Source: Leptolyngbya sp. NIES-2104
Lineage (GTDB): Bacteria > Cyanobacteriota > Cyanobacteriia > Leptolyngbyales > Leptolyngbyaceae
NCBI RefSeq assembly: GCF_001485215.1
Contig: NZ_BBWW01000001.1
Coordinates: 1,612,001-1,676,000 of the forward strand
DNA: 64,000 bases
Direction of reading: 5' to 3'
Both the position numbers and the translations under genes were made by a program. The stretch's first letter is position 1; each line of letters starts with the position of its first letter. The notes under the pieces are model-generated. The model did not search any database. It saw only the letters and a program-made list of their open reading frames with translations, and was not told where the DNA came from. Positions 34,585-42,769 of this stretch are shown piece after piece.

Positions 34585-34628
34585 GTTGTTCATCCGCCCC
34601 GAATTCTATTCCGGGGCGGATGAACAAC
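34585..34628. repeat. 44 bp palindrome between operon genes C and D
   Basis: The arms are GTTGTTCATCCGCCCCGAAT and its near-perfect reverse complement, separated by three bases. The outer GTTG/CAAC and inner CCGCCCCGAAT match the arm of the ~210 bp elements and the 19.2 kb repeat. As RNA it would form a very stable hairpin between the C stop and D start, so it could end or attenuate transcription inside the operon. Confidence 0.8.
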
Positions 34629-34655
34629 GAAGCAAAGAGATTCGTCAAGCTAACG

Positions 34656-35189
34656 TTAAATCGCTAGAATTTGCACGTAGTCCATCCCATTCCCGCCCGT
34701 AAACCAAGTGCTTACATCTGTCGATCGCTGAATTTCTGACTCTCCAAGCATCGCTCTGTAAGTAATGATTAACTGCTCTTTTCGCCCATTAAAAGCCGCG
34801 ATCGCTTGTGCTTTCTGATCGCCTTCAAGCTGAATACTAAATACGGTTGTAAACGGTGGATAGCCCGAAGATTTAGTAGATTGAAGGACTTCAAATTCAC
34901 CGCTGTTTGTTTTAACAGAGAGCGTTACGGATTCAACAGTGAGCGGCGCAGGATGTAATGAGACGGATTCAAGATTGAATTGTTTTGCGATCGCGCTTTC
35001 GAGTTCTTCCAGTTGTTGAGTCGGGACACTCCATTCACTGCTCAATTGCAACATCGCGACTCGATCAAGCACAATCAGCGAAGCGGCTGGATGACCTTGC
35101 GGAGTTGCTTGAGAAGTGGGAGCACCCGGAATGTAGTAGAAATAGGAACAATCGGCATAGTACTCAATGCCTTGATAGTTAAACATCAT
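34656..35189 (-). CDS. Six-gene operon protein C: stand-alone version of the shared domain
   Basis: The 177-residue protein appears to be the shared N-terminal domain with little else. It begins MMFNYQGIEYYADCSYFYYIPGAP (the YYLP-type motif). After a variable middle it has GYPPFTTVFSIQLEGDQKAQAIAAF and EQLIITYRAML, which align by eye with the SATFSLVLSQEGATILEQAF...VGVLYNLKY block of protein F. A single-domain member makes this a useful unit for fold prediction. Its first ATG overlaps the stop of gene B as ATGA, so translation is coupled. Function unknown. Confidence 0.78.
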   Translation of the reverse strand: MMFNYQGIEYYADCSYFYYIPGAPTSQATPQGHPAASLIVLDRVAMLQLSSEWSVPTQQLEELESAIAKQFNLESVSLHPAPLTVESVTLSVKTNSGEFEVLQSTKSSGYPPFTTVFSIQLEGDQKAQAIAAFNGRKEQLIITYRAMLGESEIQRSTDVSTWFTGGNGMDYVQILAI

Positions 35190-36925
35190 GTCAAATCACC
35201 TTGAATTTTAAGTGGGACAAATGGAGATTGCACCGCTGACCATTCCACAGCAGGATCACGACGGGGACGATAGCGATATCCAGCTTTGAACGGAGACTTT
35301 GCAAACCAACTCCAAACTTTTACAGGTTGAACAGGTGTGAAGAACAATACGTTGATGTCTGGGGAATCTTCAGGAAGAAGCTCGATCGCATAAATTTTCA
35401 AACCCTCGCTAAATTCACACTCGATGCTAATTTGGTGCGCTCCATACTCTCGAAATGAGTGCAGCCCGATCTGACAGTTTTTTGCTGGAAATGGAGCGAT
35501 TTTGAGTGTTTGAGAGCTATCGAGAGACTGAGCCGTTAGCTCGATCGTTGAATTTGTAGCAGTTTTTGGAAGTGCTAGTGTAAGTTCACCATCGAGATCA
35601 AACCATTGTGCATTCGATTTTTCGCCTTCTTGCCAGCGACAAATTCCTTGAACTTTAGCGATCGCTATTATCGATCGAGCAGCATCAAGCATGAGAAAGT
35701 TTACGGGGAACTGATTCGGTCGAATATACAAGCGATCGCCTGTGTGTGAAAAGTCTTCGCTGTTTAGCTGTTGAACTCCGTTGATATCCTGAATGACGAC
35801 TGTAGTTGAGAACGTATAGTTAAGCGGTTCATTGGGAGATAGTCTGAGGAGTAAGTTTGCAGAGTCATTCGGTGGTAAGAGTTCTGAGGAAATGACTCTT
35901 GCTTGAGGACGAAAGGGGAGAACGGGAGCCGCTTTGAGGCACACACTGATTGAAAGTACTCCAGGTCTACGATCGGGCAAATTTGCAGAAACCGCGATCG
36001 ACCAAGATCCGGTTGGAATTGGAGAAACGATCGCTTCTTGAAAAACTTCGCTCAATCCCTTCTCCTGAACTAATCGACGTGCAGACGCTAACGGATCAAG
36101 CGTTAGAATCACAGTTCGATAAGCTTGCAGCGGTTGAGACAAGTCCCACTCATAGTGACCAGAACTAACAGAGGCAAGCTTGATGTATGCTCTACCATCA
36201 TTGTTTGGAGACGGAATCAATGTTCCGAACTGGGCGCGAACCCAATCCGTCATCGTTTCCGCAAATTCAAGATTTGAACTATCTCCTATGATTTCAAGCG
36301 GTAGTAGATTGCTACGGAAGAATGTTGTAATCTCCTCACAAGCAATCTGCCGCTGTGCATCTCCGAGTGTCGCTAAACGATCGATTAAAACTGCCGGATC
36401 AAATCGAACCTGAATCGGTAAACGCGGTGCAACACCAATCATTTCCATTTCAGCCCGCGCCATGAGTTTTAGAACATTGTTTGTGAGTGCGCCTTTGAGT
36501 TCGATCGCAGTTAAATCCGAAACCGTCAAGCCATACCGCGCACTCGTTAAACCATTCCAGGCTAGAGGAATTGGCGCTTTCAGATCATTCGGGATCTCAT
36601 CTGCATACAATCGTAGAAATCCTGCTCTGAAAATTACAGGCTGTATGGTTGCATCAGATTGCTTAGTTCGGATTGCATCCAGAGCTTCAGTCAGTGGATA
36701 GTTAGTTCGCAATCGAAACTCTAATAGTCCATGTGGTTTGGGGGGTAGGATTGGATTTTGACCTCTGACTAAAATCAAGTTGAAATCAGGTTTATCGTTT
36801 GTGTTGCCAATGTCGATCGCATTCGGCAACACGAAACAATTCCCCGCATTTTCATATGGATAGAAGATCCATCCCTGCTCGAACTGAATGGGATTGTGAA
36901 AGTCAGGGAGTCCTTGAAGTGACAT
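35186..36925 (-). CDS. Six-gene operon protein B: divergent member of the shared-domain family
   Basis: The 579-residue protein opens MSLQGLPDFHNPIQFEQGWIFYPYENAGNCFVLPNAIDI. FNLILVRG and HGLLEFRLRTNYP follow, in the same order as the YYLP, IKYRG and GGFLNFDV blocks of protein E. MEMIGVAPRLPIQVRFDPAVLIDRL then matches the VVYSLDYLALRPAYSVKLSVDWDRV region. The second half is beta-rich and ends YRYRPRRDPAVEWSAVQSPF. There is no signal peptide, membrane span or catalytic motif. A GAGGT site lies eight bases before ATG, nine bases after the stop of gene A. Function unknown. Confidence 0.78.
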   Translation of the reverse strand: MSLQGLPDFHNPIQFEQGWIFYPYENAGNCFVLPNAIDIGNTNDKPDFNLILVRGQNPILPPKPHGLLEFRLRTNYPLTEALDAIRTKQSDATIQPVIFRAGFLRLYADEIPNDLKAPIPLAWNGLTSARYGLTVSDLTAIELKGALTNNVLKLMARAEMEMIGVAPRLPIQVRFDPAVLIDRLATLGDAQRQIACEEITTFFRSNLLPLEIIGDSSNLEFAETMTDWVRAQFGTLIPSPNNDGRAYIKLASVSSGHYEWDLSQPLQAYRTVILTLDPLASARRLVQEKGLSEVFQEAIVSPIPTGSWSIAVSANLPDRRPGVLSISVCLKAAPVLPFRPQARVISSELLPPNDSANLLLRLSPNEPLNYTFSTTVVIQDINGVQQLNSEDFSHTGDRLYIRPNQFPVNFLMLDAARSIIAIAKVQGICRWQEGEKSNAQWFDLDGELTLALPKTATNSTIELTAQSLDSSQTLKIAPFPAKNCQIGLHSFREYGAHQISIECEFSEGLKIYAIELLPEDSPDINVLFFTPVQPVKVWSWFAKSPFKAGYRYRPRRDPAVEWSAVQSPFVPLKIQGDLT

Positions 36926-36933
36926 TTCGACCT

Positions 36934-39465
36934 CTAGGGTAAAGGTGGCAGCTTATCAGTCGTAATCCACAACGGTTCTCGACTTTCCGATCGCCATTGT
37001 CCTGCTGGATCTTCAACGCTCGTTCCATTGCTCAAAATGACTTGCGATCGATAGTCATAACTTCCGGTATCAACTTTGTTCAAAATCCAATCTCGAACAG
37101 GTGTAATCAAATCAGTCTGAACAATTAAGCGATCCGGAGTTGCATCCCGTAAGAAGGTGATAGCAGTGCCTGATTTGAGATCGATGCTAATGGCTGCAAT
37201 ACGATCGCTAAAAATTCCGCTGACAGTTCTCACTTCAAGTTTGCGCTTGTATGTTGCAGTCGAATCGAGGCGCACAATCGAATTCCAGATTGCTTCTCGA
37301 TCGGCAAGAACATCCACACCACTAAAATCGAAAACAGCTTGAGAGCTATTGTTTAACGGAATCGAACTATTGACTGTGAGATTGATGGAAGCACCGGGAG
37401 CGAGATCGATCGGAAAAGCAGCACCCGTGATAGTAGTCTGAACTTGTAGGTTTGAGTTGATTCTGGCAGAAAGGGAATTGATGCGGACTGGACTTTCGAT
37501 CGCATTTTTCAGCGCGACTTGAATGGTTCCGGTGGTGATATCGATCGATTGAGTTACATCGAAGATTTCGCCGACCATATCATCGACCTGAGCAGTAAAG
37601 GGAATAATCTCAGTCTTACTATTTGGTAGACTGACTTTCACTTGACCTTGAAACAGTTGCGTTGCGGTAAATAATGCGTTGTAAATCTTCTGAAATGCTT
37701 TCATCGAGAGCGTGCAAGAATCTCTGAACCCGCTTCGCATCTCGACTAAAACATTTGGTCGATCGCGATAGTCAAGCGAACCATCTTCTTTCGGTAGTCC
37801 TAAGAACAATTGAGGCGAAGATTCAGTGACTAAAGGCTTAAACTCAACACCTGAAGGAGAGTATTGCTCTAAATCTTTTGCCGCCGCTGCGAGTCGAGCG
37901 GGATTCACAAACGGATAAGCCCAAAACTCGATCGATACCTGCATTTCCTCAGATCCTTCAACAGGTTGAAACTCGATCGACATCATTGGATAATGCGGAC
38001 TTTCTGGACGGCGCACCAGTTTGAAACTATCCGGTAGATAGTAAAACACATTGCGTTCAGCCGGATCTTGATAGTAGCTATAGCCATTCGACTGACGAAA
38101 ATCTAGCTTAAAGTTCGTATTGTTCGAGTCTCCGATATTGCGATAGATATATGGGTGCAAGCTTGGAGGAAATACAAACGGACGATAGTCACTTTGAATA
38201 TCTAACACCCGCGTTGCTTCTCGAAATTGAGGTTCAGCAGGTGGGCGATAAGTAACCCATTGAATTTTAATATTATAGCCATACTCAATCACTTGAACTT
38301 TCGCAAAATTCCCACTGTTCGTTCTCACTGCAAAAACGCTTCCATTCGTAAGCTGATTGCTGCGATTGGGTGCAGGATCATCAGAAATCACAATCGGCGG
38401 ACGTTTTACCGGAATGCGATCGACTGGAATCCGACCCACGACATCAATTGGACGAAGCTGATTGATTTCCGCTGCTTTCGGGCTAACTCGCTTAAATCGA
38501 TCCGGATCAACGCCCCGCAAAATATCTGGTTTTGTCACTCGATCGATGCGATCGACAATATCAATCGGAAGCCGTTTTCGCCAAATCACGATCGAGCCAT
38601 CAATCGGATTAGAACTGTAAGCAAGCGAGCGAAGTTCTTCCACTGCGATCGCATCAAAATCACGCGCTCCCAAGCTCACAATCTGAGCATTTCCCCGTGG
38701 AGTCATCTTTCGCAACACATCGGTTTCTTGTTGCCACCAAACATCGCCTTTATCTGTTTCTACGCCGGTATCAAAGTTAAAGAGCCAAGTCCCGCGAATC
38801 GTTCCGGTTCCAGAAGAAACAATCGAGGTCGCAGTTTGAGAGAGCGGAAGTCCGATTTTTGTCGATCGACGAACAATCAACACTGAAGCATAAGCCGTAT
38901 TCGTCAACGCTTGATAAACTAAGTCCCGCTCTGGCAGTGAAGCGAGTTGCAGTACTGCTTTGATACCTTCTGGCTCTGGTGTAATTTCTTGAAAAATTAG
39001 CTCTTTTTGTCCAGCATTCGGATCATTCGGATCAAGTCGGTGCTGCAAAATCACGCTGATAGAATGAGTTAATTCTTGAGCCGATCGTGCCTTATTTTGA
39101 AGTACTGGAGCCGGATATTTTTCTAGATGAATCGTTAAGCTCCAACCTTGAGGACTTTCTGCCATCAATATCTGAATCTGTTGATTACGCTCAGACACGC
39201 GATATCGCGGTAGATAGTACTTCGTTTCATCTGTCGGAGCTTCGTAGAGAATTTCATCGCTCACGGTGCCATCTGAACTGATCGGAACGGTGATTTGATT
39301 GCGAGGTACACCATTGATCGGTTCTCGGATTAAGGCAATCTTGTTTGCTAAATCAGGATTGATCCATTTCACTTGATCAAGCCTGACGGGAGTAGTGGCG
39401 ATTTCGATCGCTGAAATCGCTTGCGAAAGTTGTTGAGTTGTACGATCGCTAATGTTAGTCAACAC
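36934..39465 (-). CDS. Six-gene operon protein A: first gene, two divergent copies of the shared domain
   Basis: The start is GTG with an AGGAG site five bases upstream. The 843-residue protein seems to contain the shared domain twice. The first copy is KYYLPRYRV, IQILMAESPQGW, LTIHLEKYPAP near 80-125. The second is NVFYYLPDSFKL, MMSIEFQP, VSIEFWAYPFVN, and CTLSMKAFQKIYNALF...GQVKVSL (about 485-620). Between them is a basic, Arg/Pro-rich stretch (VDVVGRIPVDRIPVKRPPIVISDD). The tail is beta-rich. There is no signal peptide. One of the ~210 bp inverted-repeat elements ends 79 bp upstream, so the operon promoter must lie in or next to that element. Confidence 0.8.
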   Translation of the reverse strand: MLTNISDRTTQQLSQAISAIEIATTPVRLDQVKWINPDLANKIALIREPINGVPRNQITVPISSDGTVSDEILYEAPTDETKYYLPRYRVSERNQQIQILMAESPQGWSLTIHLEKYPAPVLQNKARSAQELTHSISVILQHRLDPNDPNAGQKELIFQEITPEPEGIKAVLQLASLPERDLVYQALTNTAYASVLIVRRSTKIGLPLSQTATSIVSSGTGTIRGTWLFNFDTGVETDKGDVWWQQETDVLRKMTPRGNAQIVSLGARDFDAIAVEELRSLAYSSNPIDGSIVIWRKRLPIDIVDRIDRVTKPDILRGVDPDRFKRVSPKAAEINQLRPIDVVGRIPVDRIPVKRPPIVISDDPAPNRSNQLTNGSVFAVRTNSGNFAKVQVIEYGYNIKIQWVTYRPPAEPQFREATRVLDIQSDYRPFVFPPSLHPYIYRNIGDSNNTNFKLDFRQSNGYSYYQDPAERNVFYYLPDSFKLVRRPESPHYPMMSIEFQPVEGSEEMQVSIEFWAYPFVNPARLAAAAKDLEQYSPSGVEFKPLVTESSPQLFLGLPKEDGSLDYRDRPNVLVEMRSGFRDSCTLSMKAFQKIYNALFTATQLFQGQVKVSLPNSKTEIIPFTAQVDDMVGEIFDVTQSIDITTGTIQVALKNAIESPVRINSLSARINSNLQVQTTITGAAFPIDLAPGASINLTVNSSIPLNNSSQAVFDFSGVDVLADREAIWNSIVRLDSTATYKRKLEVRTVSGIFSDRIAAISIDLKSGTAITFLRDATPDRLIVQTDLITPVRDWILNKVDTGSYDYRSQVILSNGTSVEDPAGQWRSESREPLWITTDKLPPLP

Positions 39466-39543
39466 GGGTGCTCCTGAATCGCGGCTTTATTTCCATAGTG
39501 GAAGGCACGATCTAAGGAAGGCAGTACCCATGTGGGGAGTTTT

Positions 39544-39750
39544 GGAGAATGTTTGAAGAGTATGGATAGTCTCTTCGCTCTCGTTGCACTCCCGCCCTGA
39601 AATGAATTTCGGGCTAACCGTGGAAAGTCTACTAAAGTAGACTAAAAACCAGTTTCAAGCTCTTAGTCCATTTCAATGGACTTGCGTCGATTAGCCCGAA
39701 ATTCATTTCAGGGCGGTTGATGCAACGAACGAAACCTTCTGAAACACTCT
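39544..39750. repeat. ~210 bp inverted-repeat (MITE-like) element, copy 1
   Basis: The outer ends are GGAGAATGTTTGAAGAG and GAAACACTCT. Inside are CTCGTTGCACTCCCGCCCTG, the arm CCGCCCTGAAATGAATTTCGGGCTA and its reverse complement. The centre has two small palindromes: AGTCTACT..AGTAGACT near 39626-39643 and AGTCCATT..AATGGACT near 39665-39682. The right end shares one base with the TAA of the oxidoreductase gene. There is no coding capacity; a full IS was not seen. It lies immediately upstream of the six-gene operon. Confidence 0.85.
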
Positions 39751-41060
39751 TATCGCAATGATGCCATCAAGACCTGTGCTGCAACTTTCGGTGAGAAAAA
39801 CTCAGCAGGTGACTTTAATTGATGAGCTACTTCCATCAACAATGTATTTAACGAAGCATTCGTGCTGGTTTGTTTGACTAACTGTTGCGTGTACCAACCT
39901 AAGACAGTTGCAAATCGATTCGAGGGTGTCCGACCTGCGGTCGTGAAAAACCGAGAATCCTGCCCAACTGCAACCGACCAAGGAAGCTGATTGTTTTTTG
40001 CTAATCGACGCTGAAACTCACTAGAACTTCGTCGATCGCTCTTTTTCAGCCAATCTCGCAGTACCATCGCTGCAAGTGCACTCACCGTCATTCCTTGACC
40101 ATATACCGGACACAACGCACAGACCGCATCTCCAAGCGCTACAAATCCATTTGGAACTTCGATCTTTTCGTAGTGATACCACCGATTTGCAGTCGCACGA
40201 TGAGCATAAATCGGAGAAATTGGAGTTGCAGACGCGATCGCATCATGAAACCTCGGACTTGCAAGACTCCGAGCAAAGTCTAAAAATCCTGCATCATCAA
40301 GCGGCGGAAAGTCCCGCCCATATCCACCGAGTGTTGCAATCCACTGATTGTTCTCAATCTTAGCTAAGTAGCCTAATCGAGTGTTATCGGGTGGCTGCTG
40401 CGGAACGAGCATCACTTTCCAATCTTGATCAATGTCATTAGAGGCTTGATAGCGACGAGTGGCATATCCCAAAAACGGATTGATCACAGTTGTTGTCGGT
40501 GCAGTGAATCCAGATTCAGCTAACCATTTCGGGGCGGCAGAACGACGACCACCAGCATCGACAACTAAAGCTGCTTCGAGATCGATCGACGATCGCGAAT
40601 TCGATTGTGCTTTCACGCCAACAATCTGCCGTTGTTGCTCGATAAATCCAGTGACACGATGCGAATTGAGCCATTGAATCGAGGAATTAGCCGGTAGTCG
40701 TTGTCGAATTGCCCATTCTAAAAGGGGGCGGGAGCAGGTGAAGGAAATGATTTGAGAGGGAGTACGATCGCATTGATTCCAAGCCCCAAAATCGAAATGC
40801 TGAAATTCACGTGCCCAATCAATCTTGAGCGCTCCTGCGGCTTCGAGATCCGTTCCAATTCCCGGAAATAACGCTTCTAAAATTTGATAGCCTTTGGCAA
40901 ACAATACATGAGGTTGTGGAGATTGCGGCACTCCTCGACGGGCTTCGGGCGTTTGAGGTAGTGCATCCGACTCGACGATCGTCACCGAGTCATAGAACTC
41001 GCTTAGAACACGAGCCGCTAACAATCCGGCAATGCTTCCTCCGATGACAACTGCTTGCAT
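39750..41060 (-). CDS. FAD-dependent oxidoreductase / monooxygenase-like protein
   Basis: The 436-residue protein starts with a Rossmann FAD site AVVIGGSIAGLLAARVLSEF, then ESDALPQTPEARRGVPQSPQPHVL, a segment typical of a flavin monooxygenase-like family. ALVVDAGGRRSAAPKWLAE (about 163-181) is the DG motif, and ALGDAVCALCPVYGQGMTVSALAA (about 305-328) is the second FAD-contact GD motif. The substrate cannot be told; relatives include geranylgeranyl-reductase-like and hydroxylase proteins. Its stop codon shares a base with an inverted-repeat element. Confidence 0.82.
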   Translation of the reverse strand: MQAVVIGGSIAGLLAARVLSEFYDSVTIVESDALPQTPEARRGVPQSPQPHVLFAKGYQILEALFPGIGTDLEAAGALKIDWAREFQHFDFGAWNQCDRTPSQIISFTCSRPLLEWAIRQRLPANSSIQWLNSHRVTGFIEQQRQIVGVKAQSNSRSSIDLEAALVVDAGGRRSAAPKWLAESGFTAPTTTVINPFLGYATRRYQASNDIDQDWKVMLVPQQPPDNTRLGYLAKIENNQWIATLGGYGRDFPPLDDAGFLDFARSLASPRFHDAIASATPISPIYAHRATANRWYHYEKIEVPNGFVALGDAVCALCPVYGQGMTVSALAAMVLRDWLKKSDRRSSSEFQRRLAKNNQLPWSVAVGQDSRFFTTAGRTPSNRFATVLGWYTQQLVKQTSTNASLNTLLMEVAHQLKSPAEFFSPKVAAQVLMASLR

Positions 41061-41152
41061 GATTCAGCCTGTGATAGTTTCATTGATCATAGTACTGCAC
41101 AGAAATTCTGCTCGATCGTCTACGATCGAACAATTCCCCCGTTGTTTCAGCT

Positions 41153-41374
41153 ATGAAAGTTCTGCTCATCGGATTGGTTAAAGGCTACCGAATTGCAATT
41201 TCGCCGCTCTTGATGCCGAGTTGTCGGTTTCATCCGACCTGTTCCCAATACGCGATCGAGGCGCTACAAACTCACGGCGCACTAAAAGGGAGCTGGCTGA
41301 GCGCTCGAAGAATTTGCCGCTGTCACCCCTTTAATCCGGGTGGTTATGATCCTGTTCCGAAAAAAGAAGCATGA
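41153..41374 (+). CDS. yidD: Membrane protein insertion efficiency factor YidD
   Basis: The 73-residue protein has the full YidD pattern: [34 protein letters not shown], then [18 protein letters not shown]. It includes the conserved cysteines and the F-x-P-T-C-S-Q-Y and C-x-P-x-x-x-G-G-x-D-P-V-P motifs. YidD is a small membrane-associated protein that assists YidC-dependent insertion. It is usually near rnpA/yidC; here it is instead coupled by an ATGA overlap to a D-Ala-D-Ala dipeptidase-like gene. Confidence 0.95.
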   Translation: MKVLLIGLVKGYRIAISPLLMPSCRFHPTCSQYAIEALQTHGALKGSWLSARRICRCHPFNPGGYDPVPKKEA

Positions 41375-42060
41375 AACCGTATCAGAAAATCGCGATCGCA
41401 GAGTGCAATGAACCCTTAGTCGAGATTCCCAAAAAATTCGCAAGGGTGTCACCGCATCCTTACACCAAATTGGGCGCACCGTATGAAGATCGATCGCCCT
41501 TTTTTGTAAGGCAGGGAATTCTCGATCGCTTACTGATTGCCGATGCTCATCTTCAAACTCTTCAGCCTGGATGGAAGATTCAGATCTTCGATGCGTATCG
41601 TCCGGTTGCAGTTCAGCAATTCATGGTGGATTACACGCTAAAAGAATTAGTGAACGTGAATGGACTCGATTTAGAAACACTTTCTACAACACAGCGAGAA
41701 GAATTTCAGCAACAGGTTTATCAATTTTGGGCAATGCCAAATTTAAATCCTGCAACTCCGCCGCCTCATAGTACCGGAGCCGCGATCGATGTGACATTAA
41801 TCGATGAAACTGGAAGCGCGATCGACATGGGATCAGACATTGATGAAATCTCGCCTCGATCGTTTCCCAATCATTACGCTGATTCTGATTTACCGTATCA
41901 TCGACACCGCGAAATTCTTGCAAATAGCATGATCTCCGCAGGCTTTAAGCGCCACTGGAATGAATGGTGGCACTTTTCCTACGGAGATCAGATCTGGGCA
42001 TGGCTCACGAATCAGGATGAACCGGGAGCGAATGAGATCGCTAAATACGGCAGAGGTTAA
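41371..42060 (+). CDS. D-alanyl-D-alanine dipeptidase, VanX/DdpX-like (M15D)
   Basis: The 229-residue protein has the zinc ligands and catalytic residues of the VanX group. His133 and Asp140 are in [11 protein letters not shown], and Glu198 and His201 are in [24 protein letters not shown] supplies the substrate-binding Arg77. There is no signal peptide, so it should act in the cytoplasm on D-Ala-D-Ala, most likely for recycling rather than vancomycin resistance (no vanH/vanA neighbours). Its start overlaps the yidD stop as ATGA. The TAA is followed immediately by copy 2 of the inverted-repeat element. Confidence 0.9.
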   Translation: MKPYQKIAIAECNEPLVEIPKKFARVSPHPYTKLGAPYEDRSPFFVRQGILDRLLIADAHLQTLQPGWKIQIFDAYRPVAVQQFMVDYTLKELVNVNGLDLETLSTTQREEFQQQVYQFWAMPNLNPATPPPHSTGAAIDVTLIDETGSAIDMGSDIDEISPRSFPNHYADSDLPYHRHREILANSMISAGFKRHWNEWWHFSYGDQIWAWLTNQDEPGANEIAKYGRG

Positions 42061-42269
42061 AGAGACGTTTGAAACCGCTTCGTTGTTGGCACAGCCCGCC
42101 CTGAAATGAATTTCGGGCTAATCGGCGTAAGTCCATTGAAATGGACTAAGAAACTGAAACTTGCTCCTAGTCTACTTCAGTAGACTTTCGTCGGTTAGCC
42201 CGAAATTCATTTCAGGGCGGGAGCGCAACGAGAGCGAAGAAACTATCTATACTCTTTCAAACATCCTCT
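42061..42269. repeat. ~210 bp inverted-repeat (MITE-like) element, copy 2, inverted relative to copies 1 and 3
   Basis: The ends are AGAGACGTTTGAAACC and CTTTCAAACATCCTCT. Inside are the same CCGCCCTGAAATGAATTTCGGGCTA arms; the AGTCCATT palindrome comes first and the AGTCTACT palindrome second, the reverse of copies 1 and 3. It fills the whole space between two convergent genes, touching both stop codons. As RNA it could serve as a terminator in both directions. Confidence 0.88.
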
Positions 42270-42708
42270 AAGCTTCGATTTTCACCGATAAAATGCGATC
42301 GTTCCCCCGAATCGCATTCACCACATTCATATCGTCGGTCTTACCAAACACGGTATGAACACCATCCAAGTGAGGCTGGGGAGAATGGCAAATAAAGAAT
42401 TGGCTACCGCCCGTATTGCGTCCAGCATGAGCCATCGACAATGAGCCTGCTTGATGCTTATTCGGATTGATTTCGCAGTTGATTTTGTATCCAGGTCCGC
42501 CCGTTCCCGGCATTCCCGATGCGCCTTCACGAGTGTTCGGACAGCCGCCCTGAACCATAAAGTTTGGAATCACCCGGTGAAAAGCTAACCCGTCGTAAAA
42601 GCCTTTATTTGCTAAATCAACAAAGTTCTTTACGGTGTTCGGCGCATCCTTGTCGAATAGTTCTAGATGGATTGTGCCTTTGTCCGTTTCCATGATTGCG
42701 CGAGTCAT
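42268..42708 (-). CDS. Peptidyl-prolyl cis-trans isomerase, cyclophilin type
   Basis: The 146-residue protein is a minimal single-domain cyclophilin. It has [15 protein letters not shown] (with the catalytic Arg), [26 protein letters not shown], and [20 protein letters not shown]. There is no signal peptide, so it is cytoplasmic. A GGGAG ribosome site precedes the ATG. The TAG stop overlaps the last two bases of an inverted-repeat element, so the element may have fixed the end of the gene. Confidence 0.95.
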   Translation of the reverse strand: MTRAIMETDKGTIHLELFDKDAPNTVKNFVDLANKGFYDGLAFHRVIPNFMVQGGCPNTREGASGMPGTGGPGYKINCEINPNKHQAGSLSMAHAGRNTGGSQFFICHSPQPHLDGVHTVFGKTDDMNVVNAIRGNDRILSVKIEA

Positions 42709-42769
42709 ATCAGCGCTCCCTCATATTTTCAGCTTTTCCATCCTATCAGGGTCTTCACGATCGCATCAT

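Noticed and set aside
38227-38886. 219-codon plus-strand frame opposite operon gene A
   Set aside because: It is Asn/Ile/Arg-rich, low-complexity antisense reading of a well-supported gene, with no ribosome site.
41371-42060. VanX-like gene considered as vancomycin resistance
   Set aside because: No VanH, VanA/B ligase or VanRS genes nearby; recycling DdpX-type dipeptidases share the same motifs.
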